From Clostridiales bacterium (GTDB lineage Bacteria > Bacillota > Clostridia > Oscillospirales > Oscillospiraceae), in the NCBI GenBank assembly GCA_004555655.1, contig SFHJ01000024.1, forward strand, positions 27,538-91,537: a stretch of DNA of 64,000 nucleotides, written 5' to 3'. Position numbers and translations under genes: made by a program. This document shows, piece after piece, positions 16,206 through 24,369 of this stretch; the stretch's first letter is position 1, and every line of letters starts with the position of its first letter. The notes beneath the pieces were generated by a model, which had not been told where the DNA came from, did not search any database, and worked only from the letters and a program-made list of their open reading frames with translations.

Positions 16206-16763
16206 TTATTCCTTGATCGTGCCGTCCGCGTTGAAGACCGGCAGCTTCTCGAGGTATGTAATATCGGGGCGGTCCTGCGCGTCGCCCTCGGCCAGAACGG
16301 CCATCTTTCCCACGACGATGCCGCCCGCCTCATGGACAAGCTCCTCCAGTGCGCGCAGTGATTCGCCGGTGGAGATCACGTCGTCGACAATCACAATTCT
16401 CTTGCCGCGTATTTTTTCCGCGTCCTCGCCCGACAGGAACAGCTCCTGTTCGCGCTGGGTCGTGATCGAGTGCACTTTGACGTGCAGCGGGTTCGTCAGA
16501 TAGACCTTCAGGCCCTTGCGCGCGATGAAATAGGTGGCCGCTCCACTCTGCCGCGCCATTTCGTGAATCAGCGGGATGCCCTTGGCCTCGGCGGTAATCA
16601 GATAGTCGTACTCCTTCGGCGCTCTTGCAAGCAGCTCACGCGCGCTGGCCACGGTGATCTCGGCGTCGCCGAGCATGACAAACGCGCCGATATACAGATC
16701 GTCCGCCACCTTGCACAGCGGCAGTTCACGCTCCAGCCCTGCAATTCTCATCTTGTATTTCAT
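16206..16763 (-). CDS. apt: Adenine phosphoribosyltransferase-like protein
   Basis: A 185-residue type I phosphoribosyltransferase. The PRPP loop is 'IVIVDDVISTGESLRALEEL'; an Apt-like hood with 'YDYLITAEAKGIPLIHEMAR' precedes it. It would salvage adenine (or a related purine) to the nucleotide with PRPP. It is slightly longer than typical Apt (about 170), and the N-terminus 'MKYKMRIAGLERELPLCKV' is distinctive, so a related purine base or a regulatory role is possible. It is divergently transcribed from a purine permease, which supports purine salvage. A near-consensus promoter lies upstream. Confidence 0.82.
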   Translation of the reverse strand: MKYKMRIAGLERELPLCKVADDLYIGAFVMLGDAEITVASARELLARAPKEYDYLITAEAKGIPLIHEMARQSGAATYFIARKGLKVYLTNPLHVKVHSITTQREQELFLSGEDAEKIRGKRIVIVDDVISTGESLRALEELVHEAGGIVVGKMAVLAEGDAQDRPDITYLEKLPVFNADGTIKE

Positions 16764-16813
16764 GCTTTTTCCTCACATTCCGGCGTTTCGCCCAAATTCC
16801 CATCTCATATTGT

Positions 16814-16842
16814 ATTATACCGCCGCTGGAAAAAATGTCAAT
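16814..16842 (-). promoter_or_regulatory. Consensus promoter of apt
   Basis: On the minus strand TTGACA (16842-16837), exactly 17 bases, TATAAT (16819-16814): both hexamers match consensus. Confidence 0.88.
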
Positions 16843-16932
16843 CGCTTTTGCCTGCGGCCGGACCGGTCAGAATTTGTGCAGAAGTGTAAAAAATTCGCTA
16901 AGTTTTTTGTTGCATTTCCCACTCGCTTCTGC

Positions 16933-16961
16933 TTGTTTTTCTGGCAGAAATTCCTTATAAT
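16933..16961 (+). promoter_or_regulatory. Promoter of the NCS2 permease gene
   Basis: TTGTTT (16933-16938), 17 bases, TATAAT (16956-16961). The transcript leader is about 75 bases, too short and without the conserved cores for a purine riboswitch. Confidence 0.8.
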
Positions 16962-17042
16962 GAAACTGTCAAAAAGTTTGCACACCTAAAAATCTTTGTA
17001 CACCGCAAACCAAACGACAGAAAAAGAAATGGAGGAGTAAAC

Positions 17043-18464
17043 ATGGGCAAATTCTTTCGTGTAAAGGAAAATGGCTCCACCGTTCGGACTGAGATCCTTG
17101 CTGGCCTGACCACATTCATGACGATGGCCTACATCATCGCTCTCAACCCGAACCTGCTCACTGGCTTTGACGTTGGCAGCAAGCTGTGGAACGGCGTTTT
17201 CCTGGCAACCTGCATCGCCTCGGCAGTCGGCATGTTCTGCATGGCGTTCCTGGCCAACAAGCCGTTCGCCATGGCGCCCGGCATGGGCCTGAACAGCTTC
17301 TTTGCCGTTGTCGTCGCCAACATCGCCGGACTGACCGGCATGAGCTACGTCGAATCGTTCCAGTCAGCGCTCGTCATCATCCTCATTGAAGGCATCGTAT
17401 TCATCATCCTTTCGATCCTGAACATCCGTGAAAAGATCGTTGAGGCAATTCCGCTCGGTGTTCGTCTGGGCATCGCGCCGGCCATCGGCCTGATGCTGAT
17501 GAACATCGGCCTTGGCTCCAACGCAGGCATCTACTCCGAGACTGGCGGCCCGTTCTACGCCATGCGCGACTTCTTCGGCGCGCTGACACCCAAGGTCGCT
17601 CAGGAGGCCATGGGCAGCGGCTACACCGCGATGATCCTCTCGGTCATCACGATGTTTATCGGTCTGTTCGTCATTGTCATCCTCGCCAAGAAGGGCATCA
17701 AGGCATCCGTTCTGATCGGCATGCTGGTCGCTTCCGTCATCTACTGGGCGGGCGAAGCGATCTTCCTGCATGTCAATCCGTTCGCCTCGCTGGCCACGGC
17801 TTCGTTCCTGCCGCCGTTCGCCGATATGGTAGAAACGACGCTCTTTAAGCTCAACTTCCAGGGCTTCGTGCAGATCGGCTGGTTCACGGCCATTACGCTC
17901 ATCATCACCTTCTGCATGATCGACATGTTCGACACCATCGGCACGCTGGTCGGTACCGCTTCCCGCGCCGGTATGGTCGACGAAAAGGGCAACATGCCCA
18001 AGATGAAGGAGGCCCTGCTGTCCGACGCCATCGGCACTGTCGCCGGCGCTGTGACCGGTACTTCCACTGTCACCACCTTTATCGAGTCCGCTTCCGGTGT
18101 TGAGGCCGGCGGCCGCACCGGTCTGACCGCGCTGACCACGGGCATTATTTTCCTCGCCTGCATGTTCATCGCGCCGATCGCTGCGATCATCCCCGCCGCT
18201 GCGACTTCCTCTGCCCTTATCTATGTCGGCATCCTGATGATCATGGGTCTGAAGAATGTCAACTTCGACGATCTCGACCAGATGGCGCCTGTTGCGATCA
18301 TGCTGATCGCAATGCCGATCTCCGGCTCCATTGGCCATGCGATTGGTCTGGGCCTTATCGCTTTCACCATCATCAAGGTCTTCTCCGGCAAGGCCAAGGA
18401 CGTATCCGTGCTGACCTACGTCATCTCGATTCTGTTCCTCATCAAGTTCTTCCTGGTCGTCTGA
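17043..18464 (+). CDS. NCS2-family purine permease (adenine/guanine/hypoxanthine type)
   Basis: A 473-residue NCS2/AzgA-type nucleobase permease with about 12-14 membrane helices. The N-terminal 'REILAGLTTFMTMAYIIALN'-like stretch ('TEILAGLTTFMTMAYIIALN'), 'NKPFAMAPGMGLNSFFAVVV' and 'MIDMFDTIGTLVGTASRAGM' are hallmarks of this group, as is the later 'TGTSTVTTFIESASGVEAGG'. It imports purine bases with protons. It diverges from apt, giving an import and salvage pair. GGAGG precedes the ATG, and a strong terminator follows. Confidence 0.93.
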   Translation: MGKFFRVKENGSTVRTEILAGLTTFMTMAYIIALNPNLLTGFDVGSKLWNGVFLATCIASAVGMFCMAFLANKPFAMAPGMGLNSFFAVVVANIAGLTGMSYVESFQSALVIILIEGIVFIILSILNIREKIVEAIPLGVRLGIAPAIGLMLMNIGLGSNAGIYSETGGPFYAMRDFFGALTPKVAQEAMGSGYTAMILSVITMFIGLFVIVILAKKGIKASVLIGMLVASVIYWAGEAIFLHVNPFASLATASFLPPFADMVETTLFKLNFQGFVQIGWFTAITLIITFCMIDMFDTIGTLVGTASRAGMVDEKGNMPKMKEALLSDAIGTVAGAVTGTSTVTTFIESASGVEAGGRTGLTALTTGIIFLACMFIAPIAAIIPAAATSSALIYVGILMIMGLKNVNFDDLDQMAPVAIMLIAMPISGSIGHAIGLGLIAFTIIKVFSGKAKDVSVLTYVISILFLIKFFLVV

Positions 18465-18500
18465 TCGTCTCGGAAAAACATCGCAGCATGTACATAAAAA

Positions 18501-18532
18501 ATCTCCGGCAGCATCGCTGCCGGAGATTTTTG
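18501..18532 (+). terminator. Terminator of the NCS2 permease gene
   Basis: ATCTCCGGCAGC-ATC-GCTGCCGGAGAT (12-bp perfect stem) followed by TTTTT. Confidence 0.93.
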
Positions 18533-18842
18533 CTATGCAAAAGCAGAGCAAAAAACAAGATGCGCCATTTTCTCGCCCCTTCGGGGCAAACGAAAATGAT
18601 GCGCAAAAACTTCATGCGCTCTGGCTTTTGCCCATGATCGTGGTGCGCAATCCTGCGCATGAAGTTTTATGCCTCTCAGAAGCGCCAGCGCAGCATTTAT
18701 AGGCAGGACAGCTCCACCATTTTCAGACCACATGCATCCACATGGCCAATATCCTGCTTCATATCCCAGAGCATGATGTGTTCCGTTTCATCATGCCCCG
18801 CGGCGCGCTGTTGCTGCGTCAAAAAGCATTCTTTGCGCAAAA
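18533..18842. other. Gene-free stretch with hairpins and a possible coding relic
   Basis: 310 bases between two convergent terminators. It contains a 13-bp inverted repeat (AAACTTCATGCGC near 18606, complement near 18654) and a 'GCCCCTTCGGGGC' hairpin around 18585. On the minus strand, from about 18840 to the TAA at 18699-18697, there is an open frame reading 'ETEHIMLWDMKQDIGHVDA' then 'CGLKMVELSCL', with no start site upstream. It looks like the end of a decayed gene, but the parent was not recognised. Confidence 0.4.
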
Positions 18843-18872
18843 ACGCCCGAAGAAGCTGCGTTCTTCGGGCGT
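18843..18872 (-). terminator. Terminator of the DUF308 gene
   Basis: ACGCCCGAAGAA / TTCTTCGGGCGT stem of 12 bp with a 6-base loop; on the minus strand it is followed by TTTTTGCGC. Confidence 0.85.
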
Positions 18873-18897
18873 ATGCATTGCCGGAGCGTTCGCGTTC

Positions 18898-19449
18898 TCA
18901 GTAGATGATCTCGTTTTCCTCCGGCCTCATAAGAATCGCCGCAATCAGGTCAGCCACGGCCTCGACAATCAGCGCCACGCCGATGAACATCCACAAAACC
19001 GCAGTACTGGCGAAAGGATTGGCCAGAATGACCAGCGCGCACAGCACCGTCACCACCGAGCTGACAGCGGCAAGGCCCCATTTTTTCATCTTCAACCGGA
19101 TCATGTCCACCGTCCACTGCAGCTTCGTAAAGCCTGAAATCAGCGTTGCCACGCCGTAGACCACCGTGAGCACCGGAAACGTGGCAAGAAACCATTCGCT
19201 CTTTGCGATGCAGAATACACCCAACGCGACCTCCACGCAGCCGCGCACGAGACCCTTCCCGGCTGCCGCACGGATCGGCGCGGCGCGGAAGTACTGCACG
19301 GCGCTCACCACGCCCATGACAATAAGAATCACGCCCAGCACAGTGAGAATGGTCTTTGTAAAGCTCACCGGGTCAACCAGAAGCAAAATGCCGACAATCA
19401 CTTCGCACACGGCCAGCAGAATACTGCCGAGCTTCGACGTCCTCTTCAT
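18898..19449 (-). CDS. DUF308/HdeD-like membrane protein
   Basis: A 183-residue integral membrane protein with about six short hydrophobic segments in repeated pairs ('SILLAVCEVIVGILLLVDPV', 'TILTVLGVILIVMGVVSAVQ', 'TAVLWMFIGVALIVEAVADL'). This is the DUF308 repeat found in HdeD acid-resistance membrane proteins. The function in clostridia is unknown. AGGAGG lies just upstream of the ATG. It stands alone, converging with the purine permease. Confidence 0.8.
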   Translation of the reverse strand: MKRTSKLGSILLAVCEVIVGILLLVDPVSFTKTILTVLGVILIVMGVVSAVQYFRAAPIRAAAGKGLVRGCVEVALGVFCIAKSEWFLATFPVLTVVYGVATLISGFTKLQWTVDMIRLKMKKWGLAAVSSVVTVLCALVILANPFASTAVLWMFIGVALIVEAVADLIAAILMRPEENEIIY

Positions 19450-19549
19450 ATGATCTCCTCCTGTTGATCAGTTTTTCTTACTGCAATGATACCACCGCCA
19501 CGCGCGCATTGCAATCTGAAAAATCGCTGAAAGGTCTCTGCCCCAACGC

Positions 19550-20044
19550 CTATTGCTGCTGCGCGGCCGCCTTCTGCGCGCGGTAGCGCGCCTCGACAAA
19601 ATAACGGTCGAGGTGCTCAAACGCCACATGCCCGCGCAGCTCGTAGCTGTAGTTTTTGCCGCCCAGCTCCCACTGCACGACGGTGTAATACCCGTTCTCC
19701 ACGGGCGTGAATGTCAGCGTTGTATCCGGCAGGTGCAGATACACCGTCTGATCGGTCGTGTCGATCTTCCGCTTTTTCATCAGCACGGTGCCTGAATCGA
19801 TGAAGAATTCATAATATTCATCCAGCGCCTTACTGTCGGCCGGGACCAGTTCGCCGCCGCGCTCGATCACAGCCCCCGCGTCATAGGCCTGTACAAAGCT
19901 CTGCGTCAGGCCGAGCTTTGCATCACTCCACCCACCGCGCAGCACAAGCTGATTGATAAACCATCCAATGCCGCCCAGAAAGATCAGTGCCGTAAGCACA
20001 AACAGACTGATATGCAGCAGGCTTTCCAGTTTTGCCGATCTCAT
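19550..20044 (-). CDS. Membrane-anchored protein of unknown function
   Basis: A 164-residue protein with one N-terminal membrane segment (about residues 10-31, 'SLFVLTALIFLGGIGWFINQ') and an extracytoplasmic domain rich in beta strands ('VYLHLPDTTLTFTPVENGYY', 'VVQWELGGKNYSYELRGHVA'). The end is Ala/Gln-rich. I do not recognise the family. A short AGGG-type ribosome site precedes the ATG. It lies downstream of the GTPase-NYN gene on the same strand, about 70 bases away, and may be cotranscribed with it. Confidence 0.6.
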   Translation of the reverse strand: MRSAKLESLLHISLFVLTALIFLGGIGWFINQLVLRGGWSDAKLGLTQSFVQAYDAGAVIERGGELVPADSKALDEYYEFFIDSGTVLMKKRKIDTTDQTVYLHLPDTTLTFTPVENGYYTVVQWELGGKNYSYELRGHVAFEHLDRYFVEARYRAQKAAAQQQ

Positions 20045-20115
20045 GTTTTGCCCTCCCCAGTTTCAAAATCATTTCATTGATTTGACGAAGCAAAGCGGGA
20101 AGGGTTCCCGGCCGG

Positions 20116-22668
20116 TTATCCATTTTTCCGGTTATTTTCCTCCAGAATGTGAGCGATCTCCTGCTCCACGGCCATGACCTCGTCGTGGAACTGCCCGGCG
20201 GGAACACGCTCGGCGTTATGGCCGAGGATGATGAGCTGCTCAAGCGAGTCCGACGTCGCCACGCGCACGCGCCTGCGGCGGCTGCGCAGCTCATACGTCA
20301 CGCGCTCGATATACTGGTCGGCCGTCTCGGCCTCTTTGGTGTAGACGAGATAGATGTTGTGGTATTTTTCCACCGCGCCCAGATTCTGCGGCACGCGATA
20401 CGCGTCGAATACCAGAATCAGCGCGCAGCCGCGGTAGCCCTGATAGTTGCACAGAAGATTCATCAGTATGTGCCGCGCCGCGTCCAGATTGTCCTTTGCC
20501 ACGGCTTTCAGCTCGTCCCATGCAAAAATAATGTTGTAACCGTCGACCAGCAGATACTCATCCGCAGGCTCGAGCTGCTGCAGAAGCTCGCGCTTGTGCT
20601 CAGAGCGAAGGGCCATCATCGGAAGTACATCCCGGCGGCGGATGGCGCCATAGGTGCGCTCAAAAATCGACAGCAGCTCCTTTTCCAGCTCCGGCGCGCC
20701 GCCGGGCGCGACCGAGCGGATAATTCTCTCCTGCGCGGCGGGCTTTGGCCGCAGATCCAAAAGCGGCAGGTGCGCGTAGCGGTCGACCTCGTCCCACTTG
20801 ACCTCGAAGCCCGCGCCGTGCGCGCAGAACACAGAGCCGGTGGGATTTTCCAGGTCGCGCTCCGGGTCATAACCAAGCGCCTGCACAACGGCCGGCTGAT
20901 CGGCGCAGGGCCGGTAGCCGCCGAGACGGCAGAAAAGCCGTCCCCTGCCGCGCGTGTAGCTTGTTACCTCGCGCTGATATCCGCGCAGAAGCCTGACCGG
21001 CGCGCTGCCGCGCAGGATTGCGCCGCCGTCTGCGGCCGTCTCGGGCGGGTCAAATTCGCCCTGCATGCGCTGAATATCGGTCATCGCTCTGCCCACCGTG
21101 TCGGAGGGAAGCTCGAGCCGGAAGCTGTACCACGGCTCCAGCAGCACGCTTTTCGCCTTTCTCAGCCCCTGCCGCACCGCGCGGTAGGTCGCCTGGCGGA
21201 AATCGCCGCCCTCGGTGTGCTTTTCATGCGCACGCCCGGCAACGAGCGTGATGCGCATATCGGTGACCGGCGCGCCCGCCAGCACGCCCGGGTGCTCCTT
21301 TTCCGCCAGATGCGTGAAAATCAGCCGCTGCCAGTTGCGCGCGAGCACATCTTCACTGCACATGGTGTCGAATTGCAGGCCGCTGCCCGGCTCGATCGGC
21401 TCAAGCAGCAGCTGCACCTCGGCGTAGTGGCGCAGCGGCTCATAGTGACCCACACCCACCACGGGCGCTTCGATTGTCTCCTTGTAGACGATATTGCCCT
21501 CGTCAAATCGCACGTGCAGGCCAAAGCGCTCGAAAATTTTGCGCTGCAAAATCTCCATCTGCACCTCACCCATGAGCTGCACGCGGATTTCGCGCAGCCG
21601 TGCGTGCCACAGTAAATGCAGCTGCGGGTCCTCCTCTTCCAGCTGGCGCAGACGCGAAAACGCGGCCTGCACATCCCCGCCGTCCTCCAGAAGCAGCCTG
21701 TACTCCAGCACGGGCTGCAGAACAGGCCTTTTTCCGGCAGCACTTGCGCCAAGGCCGTCGCCGGGCATGGTCTTGCTCAGACCCGTCACCGCGCAGACCG
21801 TCCCTGCCGGAGCCGACTGCAGCAGCGAAAATTTGGTGCCGGAGTATTCGCGCAGCTGGTCGGCCTTCTCCTGCCAGCCATTGCCAGAAAGCAGCGTCTT
21901 GACTCTCAGCTCGCCGCCCGTGACCTTCAAGAATGTCAGCCGCACGCCCTGATTGTCGCGCGCGATTTTGAATACGCGGGCGGAGAACTCCTGCGGCCAG
22001 CTTGGCTCGCAGGTATAGCGCGAGAGCCCCTCCAGCAGCGCGTCCACGCCGTCAAGGTGGAGCGCAGCGCCGAAAAAGCACGGAAAAATCCCGCGCCGGG
22101 CGATGCGTGCGGCAATGTCCGCATCCGCGATCCCGCCTGTTTCCAGATAGCGCTCCATCATTGCCTCGTCGCACAGCGCCAGCTGCTCGTCGTCGCGCGC
22201 AGTAAAATCGAGACAGTTTTCATCGAGTTCCGCCTGCAGCTGCCGCACAAGCGCCGCGCGGTCGGCGCCCGCGACGTCCATCTTGTTGACAAACAGAAAC
22301 GTCGGAATCTGATACCGGCGCAAAAGCTGCCAGAGCGTGTGCGTATGCCCCTGCACGCCGCCTGAGCCGCTGACGACAAGCACCGCGTAGTCCAGCACAG
22401 CCAGACACCGCTCCATCTCAGCCGAAAAATCGACGTGGCCCGGCGTGTCGATGAGCGTCATGCGGCAGCCGCCATATTCCATGACCGCCTGCTTGGAGAA
22501 AACGGTGATGCCGCGGTCGCGTTCGACCGTGTCAGTGTCAAAAAATGTGTCTCCATGGTCGACACGGCCAAGCGTGCGGATCGCGCCGCAGCGGTAGAGC
22601 ATCGCCTCGGACAGCGTCGTCTTCCCCGCGTCGACATGGGCCAAAACGCCCAGTGTGATTTTCTTCAT
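20116..22668 (-). CDS. Tet(M)-like EF-G-type GTPase fused to YacP/NYN nuclease domain
   Basis: An 850-residue fusion. The first ~640 residues are an EF-G-like translational GTPase closest in layout to ribosomal protection proteins: G1 'AHVDAGKTT', G3 'DTPGHVDF', G4 'NKMD', then EF-G domains II-V. The last ~155 residues form a NYN/PIN-like domain of the YacP (Rae1) class: 'LLVDGYNIIFAWDELKAVAK', 'ILVFDAYRV', 'TADQYIERVTYELRSRR' and 'VATSDSLEQ'. YacP/Rae1 cleaves mRNA on the ribosome, so the fusion suggests a ribosome-targeted nuclease brought in by a GTPase. The ATG at 22668 starts MKKITLGV and overlaps the upstream gene by four bases. Tetracycline resistance should not be assumed. Confidence 0.9.
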   Translation of the reverse strand: MKKITLGVLAHVDAGKTTLSEAMLYRCGAIRTLGRVDHGDTFFDTDTVERDRGITVFSKQAVMEYGGCRMTLIDTPGHVDFSAEMERCLAVLDYAVLVVSGSGGVQGHTHTLWQLLRRYQIPTFLFVNKMDVAGADRAALVRQLQAELDENCLDFTARDDEQLALCDEAMMERYLETGGIADADIAARIARRGIFPCFFGAALHLDGVDALLEGLSRYTCEPSWPQEFSARVFKIARDNQGVRLTFLKVTGGELRVKTLLSGNGWQEKADQLREYSGTKFSLLQSAPAGTVCAVTGLSKTMPGDGLGASAAGKRPVLQPVLEYRLLLEDGGDVQAAFSRLRQLEEEDPQLHLLWHARLREIRVQLMGEVQMEILQRKIFERFGLHVRFDEGNIVYKETIEAPVVGVGHYEPLRHYAEVQLLLEPIEPGSGLQFDTMCSEDVLARNWQRLIFTHLAEKEHPGVLAGAPVTDMRITLVAGRAHEKHTEGGDFRQATYRAVRQGLRKAKSVLLEPWYSFRLELPSDTVGRAMTDIQRMQGEFDPPETAADGGAILRGSAPVRLLRGYQREVTSYTRGRGRLFCRLGGYRPCADQPAVVQALGYDPERDLENPTGSVFCAHGAGFEVKWDEVDRYAHLPLLDLRPKPAAQERIIRSVAPGGAPELEKELLSIFERTYGAIRRRDVLPMMALRSEHKRELLQQLEPADEYLLVDGYNIIFAWDELKAVAKDNLDAARHILMNLLCNYQGYRGCALILVFDAYRVPQNLGAVEKYHNIYLVYTKEAETADQYIERVTYELRSRRRRVRVATSDSLEQLIILGHNAERVPAGQFHDEVMAVEQEIAHILEENNRKNG

Positions 22669-23129
22669 GCGTCTGTTCGTTCCGGATGTGACGCGATAAA
22701 ATCGTCCGCGATCTGCGCGGCCATGCCGACGAGCTGTTTGCACGGGCGCTTTTTGTAGTATTCCTGCGTGCGCGGCGCCGGATCGGCCTTCTTCACGTCT
22801 TTGGAAAGCCCCAAAAGCTCGCGGCAGACGATCGAGCCGTTGGCCTCGCGGTATTGCTCGGCCGCAGCCTGCACACTGTGGTAAAGCGCGAGCTTGGCCG
22901 CGCGGTCATCAGGCGCGTCATAGCCGTAGAGCGCGCTGAAAACGAGCGTCAGACCGCTCACCGCGCCGCACACCTCACGCATGCCGCCCACGCCGCCGCC
23001 AAAGCCCGAGGCAAGCCGGAGCGCCTGCGCCTCGTCCAGTCCCGTTACGTCACAGAACGCTGCAAATACCGCCTGCGCGCAGTTGTAGCCCTGCTGGAAC
23101 AGCTCCTCTGCCTTTTCCGCATGTGTCAT
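22665..23129 (-). CDS. C_GCAxxG_C_C family redox protein
   Basis: A 154-residue member of the C_GCAxxG_C_C family: 'GYNCAQAVFAAFCDVTGL', 'GFGGGVGGMREVCGAVSG', then Cys in 'SIVCRELLG' and 'KKRPCKQLV'. These conserved cysteines are thought to bind metal or form a redox disulfide; the function is unknown. It overlaps the GTPase-NYN gene by four bases, so it is the first gene of that operon. AGGAGG-like AGGAGGACACGG precedes the ATG. Confidence 0.88.
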   Translation of the reverse strand: MTHAEKAEELFQQGYNCAQAVFAAFCDVTGLDEAQALRLASGFGGGVGGMREVCGAVSGLTLVFSALYGYDAPDDRAAKLALYHSVQAAAEQYREANGSIVCRELLGLSKDVKKADPAPRTQEYYKKRPCKQLVGMAAQIADDFIASHPERTDA

Positions 23130-23253
23130 ATCCGTGTCCTCCTGTGTCTTTTTCTGCAGTATATCATATCCTGCGTCCGTTTTCCATGGCGTACGCTTGT
23201 TTTCCCCGGTTTTTCCTGCTACAATGACAAAAACACGCTAAGGAGGCGGCAAC

Positions 23254-24099
23254 TTGTATTCCAAGGTCTTTCTCGAGATCACAAACGTCTGCAATCTGCG
23301 CTGCAGCTTCTGCCCCGGTACGCGGCGCAGGCCGCGCTTTCTTTCACCGGAGGAATTCCGAATCCTTGCCACCAAGCTCCGCCCCGTGACCGATTATCTG
23401 CACCTGCACGTGATGGGCGAGCCGCTGTTTCATCCGCAGCTGGCCGAAATTCTGGAGCTCTCCCATGCGCTCGGTTTTCAGATCAATCTCACGACCAACG
23501 GCACGCTGCTGGAAAGGCAGCAGGATATCCTGCTGAACGCGCCTGCGCTGCGGCGCGTGAACGTGAGCCTGCACTCGTTTGAGGCCAATGAATGCGGCGA
23601 TTTTGACGGGTATCTGCGCGCCTGCGCCGGCTTTGGCCGCGAAGCCGCCGGACGCGGCAAGCTCGTGAGCTACCGGCTGTGGAACCTCGACGGCGAGGCC
23701 ACACGCGGACTGCACGAGAAAAACGACGCGATTCTTGCCGCGCTGCACCGGGCGTTTCCAAACCCCTGGCGCAAAAACACGTGGGGCTGGCGGCTGGATG
23801 ATACGGTCTATATCAACTACGGCGAAAGATTTGACTGGCCCACAATGGACGCGCCCGAGCGCGGCGAACGGGGACGCTGCCGCGCGCTGACCGGCCAACT
23901 GGCTGTTTTGTGCGACGGAACGGCGGTACCGTGCTGTCTCGACGGTGAGGGCCGGATGGCACTCGGCAATCTCTTTACGCAGGACCTGGAAGATATTCTT
24001 GCCTCGCCGCTGGCGCGCACGATTACACAGGGCTTTCAAAACGGCATGCGCGCTCACCCGCTCTGCCGCCGCTGCGGCTATATTGACCGCTTCCGCTAG
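23254..24099 (+). CDS. Radical SAM protein with SPASM-like C-terminus
   Basis: A 281-residue radical SAM enzyme. The Fe-S cluster motif CxxxCxxC is 'CNLRCSFC' near the N-terminus ('EITNVCNLRCSFCPGTRR'). Additional cysteines in 'CRALTGQLAVLCDGTAVPCC' and 'HPLCRRCGYIDR' resemble a SPASM/twitch auxiliary cluster. It starts at TTG, with AAGGAGG seven bases upstream. It is a single gene with no substrate peptide or partner enzyme next to it, so the reaction cannot be assigned. Confidence 0.88.
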   Translation: MYSKVFLEITNVCNLRCSFCPGTRRRPRFLSPEEFRILATKLRPVTDYLHLHVMGEPLFHPQLAEILELSHALGFQINLTTNGTLLERQQDILLNAPALRRVNVSLHSFEANECGDFDGYLRACAGFGREAAGRGKLVSYRLWNLDGEATRGLHEKNDAILAALHRAFPNPWRKNTWGWRLDDTVYINYGERFDWPTMDAPERGERGRCRALTGQLAVLCDGTAVPCCLDGEGRMALGNLFTQDLEDILASPLARTITQGFQNGMRAHPLCRRCGYIDRFR

Positions 24100-24163
24100 C
24101 ATTTTGGGCAGGAAATCTTTAGATTTTTTTCATGTTTCGTTTACAATCTGTTCACCACCCTAA

Positions 24164-24227
24164 GCCTGCTTTCGGGTATTCTACAGTTACAGGGAACGTT
24201 GGTTTTCGGGAATACCCGCAGACAGGC
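24164..24227. other. Candidate structured RNA element
   Basis: GCCTG (24164-24168), five bases, GGGTATTC (24174-24181), 28-base apical loop, GAATACCC (24210-24217), five bases, CAGGC (24223-24227). The result is a two-helix stem with a symmetrical 5x5 internal loop. It lies in the gene-free stretch 24100-24369 between convergent genes. It does not match a riboswitch core that I recognise. A small RNA is possible on either strand. Confidence 0.35.
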
Positions 24228-24288
24228 AGCAACGCTTCTTTGTACCAATCCACATGCTTTCACCTCTCTCCTCTCTCTTTTTCAAAAC

Positions 24289-24364
24289 GAAGCCGGTACC
24301 ATTCAGGTACCGGCTTCACCCATGTCTGATCAAAAGCGGCAGGCGCCAATCTGCGCCTGCCGCT
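24289..24364 (-). terminator. Two tandem terminator hairpins
   Basis: AGCGGCAGGCGC / GCGCCTGCCGCT (24335-24346 and 24353-24364), with CTTTTG after it on the minus strand, ends the lipoprotein transcript. A second perfect 12-bp stem GAAGCCGGTACC / GGTACCGGCTTC (24289-24317) follows with GTTTTG. The second could serve as back-up or end a separate RNA. Confidence 0.8.
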
Positions 24365-24369
24365 CTTTG

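Noticed and set aside
16962..17042. Purine riboswitch before the NCS2 permease
   Set aside because: The leader is about 75 bases long and lacks the conserved purine-aptamer core and a terminator.
20116..22668. Tetracycline resistance gene
   Set aside because: The GTPase resembles ribosomal protection proteins but is fused to a NYN domain and sits in a core-looking operon; resistance cannot be claimed from the fold.
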